Source: Alsobacter soli (GTDB lineage: Bacteria; Pseudomonadota; Alphaproteobacteria; Rhizobiales; Beijerinckiaceae). From it: a stretch of 42,702 nt of DNA. Position 1 is the first letter of the stretch. Each line of letters opens with the position of its first letter. The stretch spans positions 1 to 42,702 of the forward strand of contig CAMCXA010000016.1 of NCBI GenBank assembly GCA_945883115.1. The letters run 5' to 3'. Under the pieces are notes generated by a model, which did no database searches, was not told where the DNA came from, and saw nothing but the letters and a program-made list of their open reading frames with translations. Position numbers and translations under genes: made by a program. Shown piece by piece: positions 26,239 through 35,784 of this stretch.

Positions 26239-27531
26239 ATGGCGAATGTGGTTGTCGTTGGTGCTCAATGGGGTGATGAAGGCAAAGGAAAGCTCGTCGA
26301 TTGGCTTTCCGAGCAGGCGGATACAGTTGTCCGCTTTCAAGGCGGTCACAATGCGGGCCACACACTCGTCATCGGTGAAAACGTCTATAAACTATCCCTT
26401 CTTCCTTCCGGCGTCGTACGACCCGGCAAGATGGGCATCATCGGAAGCGGCGTCGTCCTCGATCCTTATGCGCTCATCGCTGAAATAGATCGCCTTGTGG
26501 CCCAAGGCGTCGCCGTGAGCCCCGATAATCTTCGTGTTGCCGATAACGTGCCCCTGATCCTCTCGATCCACAGGGATCTCGATGCCCTTCGCGAGTCGGG
26601 ATCGCATGGCGCGACACTCGGCACCACAAAGCGTGGCATTGGTCCCGCCTATGAAGACAAGGTTGGTCGCCGGGCGATCCGTTTGATGGACCTGTCGGAC
26701 ACAGATACGCTCGCTGAAAAAGTAGACCGGCTTCTCGTCCACCATAACGCCTTGCGGCGTGGCTTCGGTCATCCCGAATATCGTGCGGACGCAATCATTG
26801 AAGAGCTGACCACAATCGCCCCGCGCGTCTTGCCCTTTATGGATGTTGTCTGGCGTCTGATGGACGAGGCCAGACGTTCCGGTCGCCGCATTCTCTTTGA
26901 GGGCGCCCAAGGCGCGTTGCTGGATATTGATCACGGCACATATCCGTTTGTCACCTCCTCCAACACCGTGGCCGGCCAGGCTGCAACCGGCTCGGGCGTC
27001 GGGCCCGGTGCAATCGATTACGTGCTCGGTATTGCCAAGGCCTATACAACGCGGGTCGGGGAGGGGCCTTTCCCGACTGAACTTCATGATGAAATAGGCA
27101 CCACAATCGGCGAAAGAGGCCGTGAATTCGGAACCGTTACCGGACGCAAGCGGCGTTGCGGGTGGTTTGACTCCGTTTTGGTGCGTCAAACCGTCAGAAC
27201 CTCCGGCATTAATGGCATCGCCCTCACAAAGCTCGACATTCTGGACGGGTTTGACGAGATCAAGATTTGCGTTCGTTATCGCCTTGATGGGCAGGAGATC
27301 GACTATCTGCCCGCCAGCCAGTCGGCTCAGGCCCGTATTGAACCAATCTACGAAACCATAGAAGGTTGGAGCCAGACTTCGGCGGGTGCTCGCTCATGGC
27401 TTGATCTTCCGGCTCAGGCGATCAAATATGTCAGGCGTGTTGAGGAACTGATCGGCGCTCCAGTTGCGCTTGTATCTACCAGTCCGGAACGGGAGGATAC
27501 GATCCTTGTTCAAAATCCCTTCGAAACCTAG
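26239..27531 (+). CDS. purA: adenylosuccinate synthetase
   Basis: GTP-dependent first step from IMP to AMP. ATG 26239 ([18 protein letters not shown]) is preferred over ATG 26230 because the TTTTAGGA site touches the latter but sits nine bases before the former. 430 residues, family length. GDEGKGK at 12-18 and GGHNAGHT at 39-46 bind [19 protein letters not shown] and [11 protein letters not shown] are further signatures. The next gene begins 34 bases downstream. Confidence 0.98.
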   Translation: MANVVVVGAQWGDEGKGKLVDWLSEQADTVVRFQGGHNAGHTLVIGENVYKLSLLPSGVVRPGKMGIIGSGVVLDPYALIAEIDRLVAQGVAVSPDNLRVADNVPLILSIHRDLDALRESGSHGATLGTTKRGIGPAYEDKVGRRAIRLMDLSDTDTLAEKVDRLLVHHNALRRGFGHPEYRADAIIEELTTIAPRVLPFMDVVWRLMDEARRSGRRILFEGAQGALLDIDHGTYPFVTSSNTVAGQAATGSGVGPGAIDYVLGIAKAYTTRVGEGPFPTELHDEIGTTIGERGREFGTVTGRKRRCGWFDSVLVRQTVRTSGINGIALTKLDILDGFDEIKICVRYRLDGQEIDYLPASQSAQARIEPIYETIEGWSQTSAGARSWLDLPAQAIKYVRRVEELIGAPVALVSTSPEREDTILVQNPFET

Positions 27532-27565
27532 CATTCATGAATGATGCCCATTCATTGGCACAGTA

Positions 27566-28921
27566 ATGGCTGATTATTACCCGCTAATTTCACGATCGAT
27601 CGAAAGCCTCGCTTCATCGACGCCTGAGTCGAGACAGAGGGTTTATGATCATGCAAAGCACGCGCTCGTCGAACAACTCCGGCTATTGGACCCGCCAATT
27701 CCGGAAATTGATATTATGCGCGAACGGCTGGCACTTGAGAGCGCGATCCGGAAATTCGAACGCACCTGTATAGCCACCAAAACTGAAGCAACACCGGACT
27801 TGAGCGAAAGCCAGCAAGATGATCGCCTTGATAGGCCTGAACAGCAGATTTTTTCTGAAAATTTTCAAACAGTTACTGTTGTATCAGCGCGCGACGAGCT
27901 TGTTCTCCCGATTGAAGTATCCGACGACACCGGCCTTGATCCGCATGAGTTGACAAAAGGCGACATACAGACCGTTGAAATTCCACAAAGTATTAAGATT
28001 GTTCCTGATCAAACAGAAGAAAAAACCGAAGAAATAAATTTATATGTCGGTAATTTGAAGAATAAACAGATTATTTTTAAAACAATTTTTAAAAACATTT
28101 TTGCAAATAAATATTTTTATCGTGCAATTTTTATTGTTGTTGTGCTGTCAACATTATCATTCTCAATCCTGCAAATAGCTCAATTTCTCGAAGCCAATCA
28201 ATCAAATATCGATGCTCAAAATGCTCAAAGCAAGGGAGACGTAGCAATCGAAATTGATAAGATAGAAGAAAAAGCGCCCGTTATTGCGTTTGATCAGAAA
28301 GACATCCAAACTGATTTGGCAAAAAAAAATGAGAATACTGACAGTAGTCAGTCGAACAATTCGGCATCAATTCTTCCGAATGTTGAGCAAAGAGCCGTTT
28401 TCTTCGCGGAAGCATCTGAAACAAATGCAGACCCTGTTCGATTTGAAGGGCAGGTAATCTGGAAACTGGAGACATTCCCGTCATCGGTTGATGGTGTTTC
28501 GGATACAGGGGCTCGAGCGACGATAGCCATCAAAGATATCGGACTGACAGCGGATATCGTCATTCGACAGAATAAGGATCAGGACTCTGCTAATTCACAT
28601 ATGATTGAAGTGAAATTTGCAACGGATGCCCTATCTGAGCGGGGCAAAGTTCGTGACATTGGTGTGCCAGAGTTGCGTGCCGAGGAAAACCTTCGCGGAG
28701 TTCAACTCGCGGGTATTCCTGTTCCCGTGACTGGAAATATATTCTTGATTGGAATGAATGGGCTACCGGTAGAGTCCCAGAAAAATCTGGAATTGTTACG
28801 CAAAATGAACTGGACATTGTTACCAATTCGCTTTGAAAATGGGAATCGCGCCGCCCTCCTTTTTGAAAAAGGAAAGACTGGAAACAGGGTGATTGAGGAT
28901 ACGCTCCAAACTTGGAAGTAG
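27566..28921 (+). CDS. conserved unknown membrane protein downstream of purA
   Basis: 451 residues, not a named family. The N-terminal 70 residues (MADYYPLISRSIESL to about LESAIRKFERTC) form a conserved helical domain seen in many Hyphomicrobiales proteins encoded near purA/rpoH. A variable acidic region follows, then one membrane helix (about 188-210, YRAIFIVVVLSTLSFSILQI). An outside domain (about 290-451) contains RFEGQVIWKLE, DIGLTADIVIRQN and PVTGNIFLIGMNGLP. Bases 28010-28350 are strikingly A/T-rich compared with neighbours and code for the Lys/Asn/Ile-rich linker around the helix. Function unknown; a cytoplasm-to-periplasm anchor is plausible. Confidence 0.85.
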   Translation: MADYYPLISRSIESLASSTPESRQRVYDHAKHALVEQLRLLDPPIPEIDIMRERLALESAIRKFERTCIATKTEATPDLSESQQDDRLDRPEQQIFSENFQTVTVVSARDELVLPIEVSDDTGLDPHELTKGDIQTVEIPQSIKIVPDQTEEKTEEINLYVGNLKNKQIIFKTIFKNIFANKYFYRAIFIVVVLSTLSFSILQIAQFLEANQSNIDAQNAQSKGDVAIEIDKIEEKAPVIAFDQKDIQTDLAKKNENTDSSQSNNSASILPNVEQRAVFFAEASETNADPVRFEGQVIWKLETFPSSVDGVSDTGARATIAIKDIGLTADIVIRQNKDQDSANSHMIEVKFATDALSERGKVRDIGVPELRAEENLRGVQLAGIPVPVTGNIFLIGMNGLPVESQKNLELLRKMNWTLLPIRFENGNRAALLFEKGKTGNRVIEDTLQTWK

Positions 28922-28949
28922 AAGAAAATATTGATTTGTCAGCTCCCGC

Positions 28950-29858
28950 TCATTGAGCAATATAAGAAACTGGAACGGTCACATCTTCTCTTATCGCGAT
29001 ATTCTCTTTTACTGCCTTTTGAACTTTTTCAAACGCTCTAACCTCAATTTGACGGATTCGTTCTCTTGAAACGTTAAATTCTTCCGACAACTCCTCAAGC
29101 GTCACAGGCTGCTCCGAAAGCCGTCGGGCCACGAAAATTCGCTTCTCACGATCATTTAAAACTTCCAAACCTTGCATCAATGCAAGGTGTCGATTGGAGT
29201 TGTTCTCATGCTCGACCATGAGTATGTCAGGGCTTGGGCTGTCATCCGCCAACCAATCCTGCCATTCACTATCGCCATCACCATCGCTTCGCACCAGCGA
29301 ATTCAACGATGAATCGCCACCCAACCGGCGGTTCATCTCGATCACTTCCTGCTCGTGAACGCCAAGCTTGGTTGCGATCGTTGCGACCTGTTCCGGACGC
29401 AAATCGCCCTCGCCAAGCGCTGAAATCTGGCTTTTTGCCTTGCGAAGGTTGAAAAACAGCTTCTTTTGGTTCGCAGTTGTCCCCATTTTGACGAGAGACC
29501 AAGACCGCAAGATATACTCCTGAATGGCCGCCTTGATCCACCACATGGCGTATGTTGCCAGACGAAACCCTTTCTCAGGTTCAAACCGCTTCACAGCCTG
29601 CATAAGGCCCACATTGCCCTCTGAAATGACTTCACCGATCGGAAGTCCGTAACCGCGATAACCCATTGCAATCTTTGCAACTAATCGAAGGTGAGAAGTC
29701 ACTAAACGATGCGCTGCTTCTGTATCACCGTGGTCACGCCAGCTTTTAGCCAACATAAACTCTTCCTGAGGCTGCAACATTGGGAAGCGCCGTATTTCGG
29801 CAAGATAACGCGCTAAACCGCTATCAGATGCAATAATTGGAAGCGATGAACTGCTCAT
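28950..29858 (-). CDS. rpoH: RNA polymerase heat-shock sigma factor (sigma32)
   Basis: Directs polymerase to heat-shock promoters. 302 residues. Region 2 has LRLVAKIAMGYRGYGLP and the -10 helix ATYAMWWIKAAIQEYILRSW. The RpoH box QKKLFFNLR (131-139) separates it from other sigma factors. Region 4 ends in LEELSEEFNVSRERIRQIEVRAFEKVQ. The ATG at 29858 follows AGGA with eight bases of spacing. It converges with the unknown membrane protein gene (28 bases) and lies downstream of rluD on the same strand, a common alphaproteobacterial order. Confidence 0.97.
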   Translation of the reverse strand: MSSSSLPIIASDSGLARYLAEIRRFPMLQPQEEFMLAKSWRDHGDTEAAHRLVTSHLRLVAKIAMGYRGYGLPIGEVISEGNVGLMQAVKRFEPEKGFRLATYAMWWIKAAIQEYILRSWSLVKMGTTANQKKLFFNLRKAKSQISALGEGDLRPEQVATIATKLGVHEQEVIEMNRRLGGDSSLNSLVRSDGDGDSEWQDWLADDSPSPDILMVEHENNSNRHLALMQGLEVLNDREKRIFVARRLSEQPVTLEELSEEFNVSRERIRQIEVRAFEKVQKAVKENIAIREDVTVPVSYIAQ

Positions 29859-30029
29859 TTCATATTCCTATTTTAGGTTCCCGTCGTCGGCAAACCTCAA
29901 AATCTCCGAACCAGGCAGATTTCGTCAGTACCGCATCATCATTCGAACAGTGGCAGAAAGAGGGCAACTTGTATGAAAACTGGACAAATTTCATAGACGA
30001 ATACGCAGTGAACACGCCGCTGGATTATC

Positions 30030-31100
30030 TTAACGTCGCAGCATCTCCAAAAGATGCATAAAATCTGGAGGTGGGGGGCTTTCAAAGCGCAAAACTTCAC
30101 CTGTTCTCGGATGTGCAAAGCCAAGTACGGCAGCATGCAGAGCCTGTCGGCCAAAAAAATCTGCCGCTTCCCGGGCTTCCGGAGCCAATAGGGCAGCTTT
30201 CGTTCGAAAGCCGCCGCCATAAATGCCATCTCCGATCAAAGGATGGCCGATATGCGCCATATGCACGCGGATTTGGTGGGTTCGTCCTGTTTCTAGTCGA
30301 CATGTGACGAGACTTGCCACCGCTTCACCGCTCATTCCTGCAAAGGTCTCACCGGCTTCATAATGGGTAATCGCCTCACGACCTTTGCAATTTTGCACAA
30401 CTGCCATTTTTTCTCGATTGGAACTGGACCGGTCGATGTTTCCAGATATTGTTCCAACTGGACGTGGTAATACCCCCCAGATAATGGCCATATACTCGCG
30501 TTCAAGGGGGCCTTCACGTCCGTGATCCGCAAATTGAGCGGATAATCCAGCATGGGCCTTGTCGTTTTTCGCAACAACAAGCAATCCAGATGTATCCTTG
30601 TCGAGGCGATGCACGATACCCGGTCGCCTGACACCACCGATCCCGGAAAGGCTTGATCCGCAATGGAAAATCAATGCGTTGACCAGAGTTCCTGTTTCAT
30701 GCCCTGCCGCCGGGTGAACGACCAAACCTGCCGGTTTGTTGATCACCAGAAGATCAATGTCTTCATATAGAACGTTGAGGGGGATTGATTCGCCTTGTGG
30801 CTCGGCAGGCGCAGGTTCCGGAATAATGACCAGTATGGGTGTTCCAGAAACCACCGCGCGGCTCGGATCAGTCAGCGGTACGCCATCCGTACTGACCTGT
30901 CCTGAAATAATCAGTGTTTTCAGACGCGTACGCGAAATGGCAGGTAATTTTCCAGCCAGAAATTTATCAAGCCTCGCACCACTTTCATCGTCGCCGACAG
31001 TAATAAACACGTCTCCGTCATCGGGCAGAAATGCTTCTTCGGTTGCGGTGCCGATCGGGTTTTCTTTCGTTGACGGTAACGCCGGATCAATTTTTGTCAT
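30030..31100 (-). CDS. rluD: 23S rRNA pseudouridine synthase, RluD-type
   Basis: Makes pseudouridines in helix 69 of 23S rRNA if a true RluD; RluA-family members are hard to tell apart. 356 residues from ATG 31100 (a GTG at 31115 would add five). An S4 RNA-binding domain (GARLDKFLAGKLPAISRTRLKTLI) comes first. The catalytic domain follows with VINKPAGLVVHPAAGH, the catalytic-Asp motif HRLDKDTSGLLV and RLETGRTHQIRVHMAHIGHP. It lies upstream of rpoH (171-base gap) and diverges from tRNA-Glu. Confidence 0.93.
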   Translation of the reverse strand: MTKIDPALPSTKENPIGTATEEAFLPDDGDVFITVGDDESGARLDKFLAGKLPAISRTRLKTLIISGQVSTDGVPLTDPSRAVVSGTPILVIIPEPAPAEPQGESIPLNVLYEDIDLLVINKPAGLVVHPAAGHETGTLVNALIFHCGSSLSGIGGVRRPGIVHRLDKDTSGLLVVAKNDKAHAGLSAQFADHGREGPLEREYMAIIWGVLPRPVGTISGNIDRSSSNREKMAVVQNCKGREAITHYEAGETFAGMSGEAVASLVTCRLETGRTHQIRVHMAHIGHPLIGDGIYGGGFRTKAALLAPEAREAADFFGRQALHAAVLGFAHPRTGEVLRFESPPPPDFMHLLEMLRR

Positions 31101-31174
31101 GCTTTGGGATAGCACAACGATTAAGACAGGGGCAGAAAATCTCTCACGATCTCCTCATTCCGATAACCATTGGT

Positions 31175-31203
31175 TTGACGGGGTGGGCGCGAACGTCTAT
31201 TGA
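31175..31203 (+). promoter_or_regulatory. candidate promoter of tRNA-Glu
   Basis: TTGACG (31175-31180), exactly 17 bases, then TATTGA (31198-31203), ending 27 bases before the tRNA. The spacing and -35 hexamer are good, the -10 moderate. Confidence 0.5.
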
Positions 31204-31230
31204 ACCCTCATCCAAGGCAAGATTGCCATT

Positions 31231-31306
31231 GCGCCCTTCGTCTAGCGGTCTAGGACGTCGCCCTCTCACGGCGAAAACACGGGTTCGATTCCCGTAGGGC
31301 GCACCA
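31231..31306 (+). tRNA. tRNA-Glu, anticodon CTC
   Basis: Full cloverleaf: acceptor GCGCCCT/AGGGCGC, anticodon stem TCGCC/GGCGA with loop CTCTCAC and anticodon CTC at 31265-31267 (reads GAG). The T arm has GGTTCGATTCC, discriminator A, and encoded CCA at 31304-31306. It lies in a gap on the plus strand between rluD and the gene-poor junction. Confidence 0.95.
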
Positions 31307-31366
31307 ATGATTTCAATGGGTTAGCAGAAAAATAAATGTGTTTAGCAGTAAGCGTCCAAGGATGGA

Positions 31367-31386
31367 CCAAAGATCAAGATCTTTGG
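31367..31386. repeat. perfect 9-base inverted repeat
   Basis: CCAAAGATC (31367-31375) and GATCTTTGG (31378-31386) are separated by AA. A related GATCTTTGC occurs at 31400-31408. It has no T tract. It could be the edge of a lost mobile element or a protein site. Confidence 0.6.
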
Positions 31387-31446
31387 CACCCAATCATGCG
31401 ATCTTTGCTAATGGCCCAGAAGACCCTGTGCAATTCATGCTACTAA

Positions 31447-31653
31447 TCCGACGGCCTGGTTCGCCGAGCAGGTCGGGAACACATTTCCGTGGGGTTTGAG
31501 GGCTTGGTGAATGTCGATGACGTTGCGACTGCCATTGACCCGTGGCGGTTTGAGCCTGCGGATCTGAACAGTCTTACCCGGTCGATCTTCGACGTACTGG
31601 TCGAGGCCTCGAAAGTGGTCTGCCCCCACAAGGTGGTCCAATTTGAATGTTAA
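31447..31653 (+). pseudogene. probable 3' fragment of a broken gene
   Basis: After a TAA at 31444 the plus strand stays open for 68 codons to a TAA at 31651. The sense is protein-like, for example HISVGFEGLVNVDD, AIDPWRFEPADLNSL, SIFDVLVEASKVV, but there is no ATG or ribosome binding site at its 5' edge. I do not recognise the family. The opposite strand is also open over the same stretch, so strand assignment rests only on residue make-up. Most likely the tail of a truncated gene. Confidence 0.3.
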
Positions 31654-31854
31654 TGCATGGTTGGCGTTTGGTCTTTTTGAATGACCGCTTCGGGTGCACC
31701 GACTGCGATGAAGCTAATAATACTTATATCATTGAAATAGCTATATAATTCATAGTCCTAACAGGAAAGCCAATCACTCGTTAGTCATAATTTGCGGATC
31801 ATCGGCGTGTTCGTATAGCAATTTTTTATGGACATTTATAGAAACCAAAGTCGA

Positions 31855-32793
31855 TTATTTCACCGCACCAGCGGTCAATCCCTTTACGATGTACTTTTCG
31901 AGGAAAATACCGATCAGAATCAACGGCGCAATGGCAGCTGTTGAAAGCGCTGCCATCGACCACCAGCTGATCCCTTGGGACCCTGTTTGACTGGCCACCA
32001 TCACCGGCAATGTCTTCGCATTGGTGCTCGTCAGCAGTGCGGCAAAGAAATATTCGTTCCAGCACAGCACGAAGGCGAGGATGAACGCAGCTACCATTCC
32101 CGGCAGCGCAATCGGCATCACAATTCTGAAAAACGCGCCCCAGAGGCTACATCCGTCAACCAAGGCCGCCTGCTCCAGCTCGATCGGGATCGTATCAAAC
32201 TGGTCCCGCATGATCCAGATCACGATCGGCAGAACCGTCAGCGTGTAGATGAGAATAAGCCCGATCACATTGTCCAGCAGCGCTAATTCCTTATAAAGAA
32301 CTAGAAACGGCATCGCCAGAACCACCGGCGGTAACAGCAGTTGAGATAAAAAGAAAAACGAAATGTCCTTGTTTCGCCAAGGTCCGAATTTGTATTTGAA
32401 CCGGCTCAGCCCGTAAGCGGCCAAAGATCCAATAATCACCGCGACGATTGCTCCTCCCGTTGAAACAATCAGGCTATTCTCGAAGCGAAGCAAAAACTCG
32501 TCACGAACCGTCGAAATCTCGAAAATGGAGTCGGGCGAAAGTCCCAGCGAACGCCACCCTCTCCAGTCCCCCATGAACCGACCGATGAAGGGAACAATAT
32601 CTCCCTGTGTGACGTTTACCGCCGTCTTGAACGAAGTCGTGACAGTCCAATAAATCGGAAACAAACAGATAAACGCCCAAAACAATAATGTGCCGTAAAT
32701 CAATAGTCGTCCGCCAATGAAACCCAACCGCTCGAGCGAGGCTATCGAGCGTTGATCAATAGGTTGTGTTCTTGGGGTGCTGGCTTTGGTCAC
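31855..32793 (-). CDS. carbohydrate ABC transporter permease (MalG-type)
   Basis: 312 residues with six predicted membrane helices, first GRLLIYGTLLFWAFICLFPIYW. The EAA loop that docks the ATPase reads EQAALVDGCSLWGAFFRIVMPIALPG, as in MalG/UgpE. The GTG start overlaps the stop of the upstream permease gene by four bases (GTGA), so the two are coupled. Last gene of the minus-strand importer unit. Confidence 0.94.
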   Translation of the reverse strand: MTKASTPRTQPIDQRSIASLERLGFIGGRLLIYGTLLFWAFICLFPIYWTVTTSFKTAVNVTQGDIVPFIGRFMGDWRGWRSLGLSPDSIFEISTVRDEFLLRFENSLIVSTGGAIVAVIIGSLAAYGLSRFKYKFGPWRNKDISFFFLSQLLLPPVVLAMPFLVLYKELALLDNVIGLILIYTLTVLPIVIWIMRDQFDTIPIELEQAALVDGCSLWGAFFRIVMPIALPGMVAAFILAFVLCWNEYFFAALLTSTNAKTLPVMVASQTGSQGISWWSMAALSTAAIAPLILIGIFLEKYIVKGLTAGAVK

Positions 32794-33914
32794 GCCTCAT
32801 TCTCCCTGCGCATCCAACGCCCAACAAATTTCAATAGAAGCGATACAAATACGATGATGATGATGAGGTAAACCTCCGCGACCATCGTTCCATACCCGAC
32901 ATTCGACCGATCACGATATTCGCGGAAAATGAAACTTGATACAGTATCCGTCGCCCCGCCCGGTCCACCTGACGTCGTATTGATCACGATGTCAGCAAGT
33001 TTGAGCTGGAAAATGATCCTCAACACAATGGCCGTGACGCTCACCGACAGCATCAGCGGAAACGTGATCTGCCAGAAAGATTGCCAAGGCGTCGCGCCAT
33101 CCACTTTTGCCGCTTCCTGAATTTCCTTGGGCAGTGCCTGCAGTCCTGCCAGCAGCAGGATCATCATGAAGGGCAGCCATACCCACGCGTCCAACAGCAT
33201 GATACTCAGCCGGGCTATCCATGGTGTGGTGAAAAACGCAGGATTATCCCACCCTAAATGACGCATTAATGTCGCCAGTGGGCCGAACCGGAATTCCATA
33301 AGAGACTTCCCGATCATCCAGCTCACTGCGACAGGGCTCAGCATGAAGGGCAACAGAAAGGCCACGCGGAAAAATTTTCGGGCGCGAATATCCGCATTCA
33401 GAAGCAATGCGAGCCCGAACGCAATCACATACTGAACCAGAACGCCCAGCACATAATAAACCATGTTCAGTAACGCGTTCCAGAAATAAGCATCGTGGAT
33501 CAGCGTGTAGAAATTTTCGAGACCGTTAAACTTCTGACCTTCGAACGCGCTCAAATTCCAGTCTGTAAAGGCAATATAGATTCCAAAAAATGTCGGAAAA
33601 ATCACCATTGCAATCGTAAAAAGCAAGGCGGGCAGCAAAAACAGGGCACGATGCCCAGCCTCGCCCCGGATCATTACCTGCCCGGCGCCAAGTGCTGTTG
33701 CCCACACAACAGACGCGTAGAGCGTCGGTCGCCAATTCTCGAAGCCCAGATCAATCACAGCAAACGCGTGGAGGGTCTGCACCAAGACAATTGCGGCAAG
33801 GCCGAGCGAGGTCAGAAGAATGAGTGCTCTGCCCGCCAATCTGCGGGAGTCCGAGATGGCGTATTGATCCATCCCCATCTGGCTCGCAACTGGAACTGTT
33901 CGTGTGGTCTGCAT
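32790..33914 (-). CDS. carbohydrate ABC transporter permease (MalF-type)
   Basis: 374 residues, longer than most because two extra N-terminal helices (about residues 28-80) precede the standard six-helix core starting ALFLLPALLFTIAMVIFPTFFG. The EAA loop is EIQEAAKVDGATPWQSFWQITFPL. Its stop overlaps the next permease start. A strong hairpin with a T run lies between it and the binding-protein gene, so it is likely made at a lower level than the binding protein. Confidence 0.94.
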   Translation of the reverse strand: MQTTRTVPVASQMGMDQYAISDSRRLAGRALILLTSLGLAAIVLVQTLHAFAVIDLGFENWRPTLYASVVWATALGAGQVMIRGEAGHRALFLLPALLFTIAMVIFPTFFGIYIAFTDWNLSAFEGQKFNGLENFYTLIHDAYFWNALLNMVYYVLGVLVQYVIAFGLALLLNADIRARKFFRVAFLLPFMLSPVAVSWMIGKSLMEFRFGPLATLMRHLGWDNPAFFTTPWIARLSIMLLDAWVWLPFMMILLLAGLQALPKEIQEAAKVDGATPWQSFWQITFPLMLSVSVTAIVLRIIFQLKLADIVINTTSGGPGGATDTVSSFIFREYRDRSNVGYGTMVAEVYLIIIIVFVSLLLKFVGRWMRRENEA

Positions 33915-33960
33915 TGAACCCTTAATTCTTGTGCGTATCCGGCAAGGTCGGCGTCCAAAT

Positions 33961-33994
33961 AAAAAATCTCTGGTGGCGTCCTAGACGCCACCAG
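33961..33994 (-). terminator. intra-operon terminator/attenuator between binding protein and permeases
   Basis: CTGGTGGCGTC (33970-33980) and GACGCCACCAG (33984-33994) make a perfect 11-pair, GC-rich stem with a CTA loop. On the minus strand it is followed by AGA and TTTTTT. Lying 37 bases after the binding-protein stop, it should end most transcripts there and protect the upstream message. Confidence 0.85.
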
Positions 33995-34031
33995 TCATTA
34001 TTGTGTTTCAGTTCAAACATGAACTGCTGGC

Positions 34032-35684
34032 TTAAAGGCCGAGCGAGGCCTTGTAGAGCTTGATCTGTTTTTCACGACCGATTTGGTCCGTAATCTTCTC
34101 CCACGCAGCCGCAATCGCGTCCGCACCCGCCTGTGCCGAGGTCTTGCCGGCGTAAATCTTTGCCAACTCGTCTTCAGCCACGCTGTAATACTGGAAGATG
34201 CCCGGAATACGCGGCTCGATCGCAGCGTTCGGGTGATTGTAGCTGTCCGCTTCCGACTTCAGATAAGACGAGATGAATGCCTTGTCGTAACCTGCACCAA
34301 CCCACTCATCAACATTGAAGTGGCTGTTCCGGTAAGGCTGGAAGCCTGACGGATAGGCAGATGCCCAAAGCGAGATGTCCTTGCCGCCGAGATGGGCGGC
34401 TGCGGACCACGCGGCCTTCTGCTTCTTCGAGTCGCTGTCGACGCGGGCCATCACGTAAACGCCCCAGCCGATATAGGCCATGTTCGGCGAGAAGTTCGGG
34501 CCGGAAGCCAGCTTGTCCCACTTGCCCGTCTTGGCATTGTAGACGTCGTCCGACCCCGGAAGGATCGAGAAGCCGGTAACATCGCCAACCACCGAGGAGT
34601 CAGACGTCTTGGCCATCGAGCCGACATCGCCCCACCATGACAGCATCGATCCTGTTCCGGCGAGGAACTGCTGGAATGCAGTCGTACCTGGATCAGCATT
34701 GAGCTGGTCTGCTGGCTCTGAAGGCAAGCAATCGACAACGTCCTGAATGGCACGAACCCAAGCCGGATTATTAACACGTGGCTTCATCGTGTCAGCGTCA
34801 AACAACCAGGCTTTGTCGTCTGGATGCTTGGCATAGGCCGTTGCACGCGAGCCAAGGAAGTAGAACGCGAACCCGCCCCAGCCCTTGGTCGGATCAAGAT
34901 AGCCATAAGCATCCTGACCGTTGATCTTCTTGCCCTTGAGGAACTTGGTGACCTCATTGACCTTCTGCCAGGTGGTTGGAACAGCCCACTCGCCCTGATG
35001 ACCTTCGTCCTTCCAAGCCTTGGCAAGACCTGCATCCGTGAAATAGTCCGTCCGATAGTTGAAGTTGTGGCAGTCGCCGTCGATCGAGATCCGGTAGGTC
35101 TTGCCTTCCCAGGTGCCGACAGGCGCCTTGAGATAGCCGACATAGTCATCCATATCGATCTGCTTCTTGACCCAATCAGGCATAGCCGAGGCAAGTCCCT
35201 TACCGCAAACGTCACCCTCGAACGGTGCGCCCATTTCGACAATATCGAAATCAACGGTGCCGGTCGCGATTGATTGCTGCAGTCGCGCATTATAATCCGC
35301 TTGCGCAAGGTCGATCCAGTTGATCTTGGCCCCTGTATATGCTTCCCACGGCTTCAGAAGGCCGCGGAACAGTAAATTATGCAGGTTCTGGTTATTAAGA
35401 CCCATGAACGTCAGTTCAACGCCCTTGAATTCGCCAGCCTTGACGTTCTCCTTGGTCGCACCGAGGCACATCTCGCCAACCTTCTGCCAATCGGCATCTG
35501 TTGGTGAACCCTTGCCGACGCCGGGAACTTTCAAAATTGCAGCGCGCAGGCTGTCTGCTGCCATTGCAGGTGTGCTCGTGACCGCGCCAAGCGATCCAGT
35601 CACGCTCAGCGCCGCAACGCCGGCAGCGCCCTTCAAAAGCGCACGACGATCCATCACCATCCTGTTGTAAAGTTCAACTTTCAT
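34032..35684 (-). CDS. extracellular solute-binding protein of a carbohydrate ABC importer
   Basis: 550 residues, the larger size class of sugar-binding proteins. The N-terminus MDRRALLKGAAGVAALSV has a twin-arginine-like RR followed by a hydrophobic core, ending near AMA/AD (about residue 42), so export by Tat or Sec is expected. Then typical type-1 features follow: ELTFMGLNNQN, VDFDIVEMGAPFEGDV and a Trp/Gly/Tyr-rich C-terminal half (WVGAGYDKAF, IPGIFQYY). The ATG follows GGGAGGATATTGA. A good promoter lies about 100 bases upstream. Confidence 0.93.
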   Translation of the reverse strand: MKVELYNRMVMDRRALLKGAAGVAALSVTGSLGAVTSTPAMAADSLRAAILKVPGVGKGSPTDADWQKVGEMCLGATKENVKAGEFKGVELTFMGLNNQNLHNLLFRGLLKPWEAYTGAKINWIDLAQADYNARLQQSIATGTVDFDIVEMGAPFEGDVCGKGLASAMPDWVKKQIDMDDYVGYLKAPVGTWEGKTYRISIDGDCHNFNYRTDYFTDAGLAKAWKDEGHQGEWAVPTTWQKVNEVTKFLKGKKINGQDAYGYLDPTKGWGGFAFYFLGSRATAYAKHPDDKAWLFDADTMKPRVNNPAWVRAIQDVVDCLPSEPADQLNADPGTTAFQQFLAGTGSMLSWWGDVGSMAKTSDSSVVGDVTGFSILPGSDDVYNAKTGKWDKLASGPNFSPNMAYIGWGVYVMARVDSDSKKQKAAWSAAAHLGGKDISLWASAYPSGFQPYRNSHFNVDEWVGAGYDKAFISSYLKSEADSYNHPNAAIEPRIPGIFQYYSVAEDELAKIYAGKTSAQAGADAIAAAWEKITDQIGREKQIKLYKASLGL

Positions 35685-35784
35685 TCAATATCCTCCCATT
35701 AGGTTACTTTAATTTTAAGTCTCAGCCCAGTCAGACCCAAGAGCCTGAATGACCCTGATCACCGTCGAACAAAAACGAAGAAAG

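Larger units (their letters stand above)
31307..31854. other. 548-base gene-poor junction after tRNA-Glu
   Basis: No intact gene is apparent. The first part holds a perfect inverted repeat (31367-31386), the middle a protein-like open frame without a start (31447-31653), and the last 200 bases are A/T-rich with no recognisable signal. It separates core genes from the catabolic locus and looks like a scar of past insertion or deletion next to a tRNA. Confidence 0.5.

Noticed and set aside
29837-30061. 74-codon plus-strand frame between rpoH and rluD
   Set aside because: Overlaps both neighbours' ends, has no ribosome binding site, and its product matches nothing recognisable.
31435-31641. 68-codon minus-strand frame in the junction after tRNA-Glu
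   Set aside because: It is the complement of the more protein-like plus-strand frame; neither is a complete gene.
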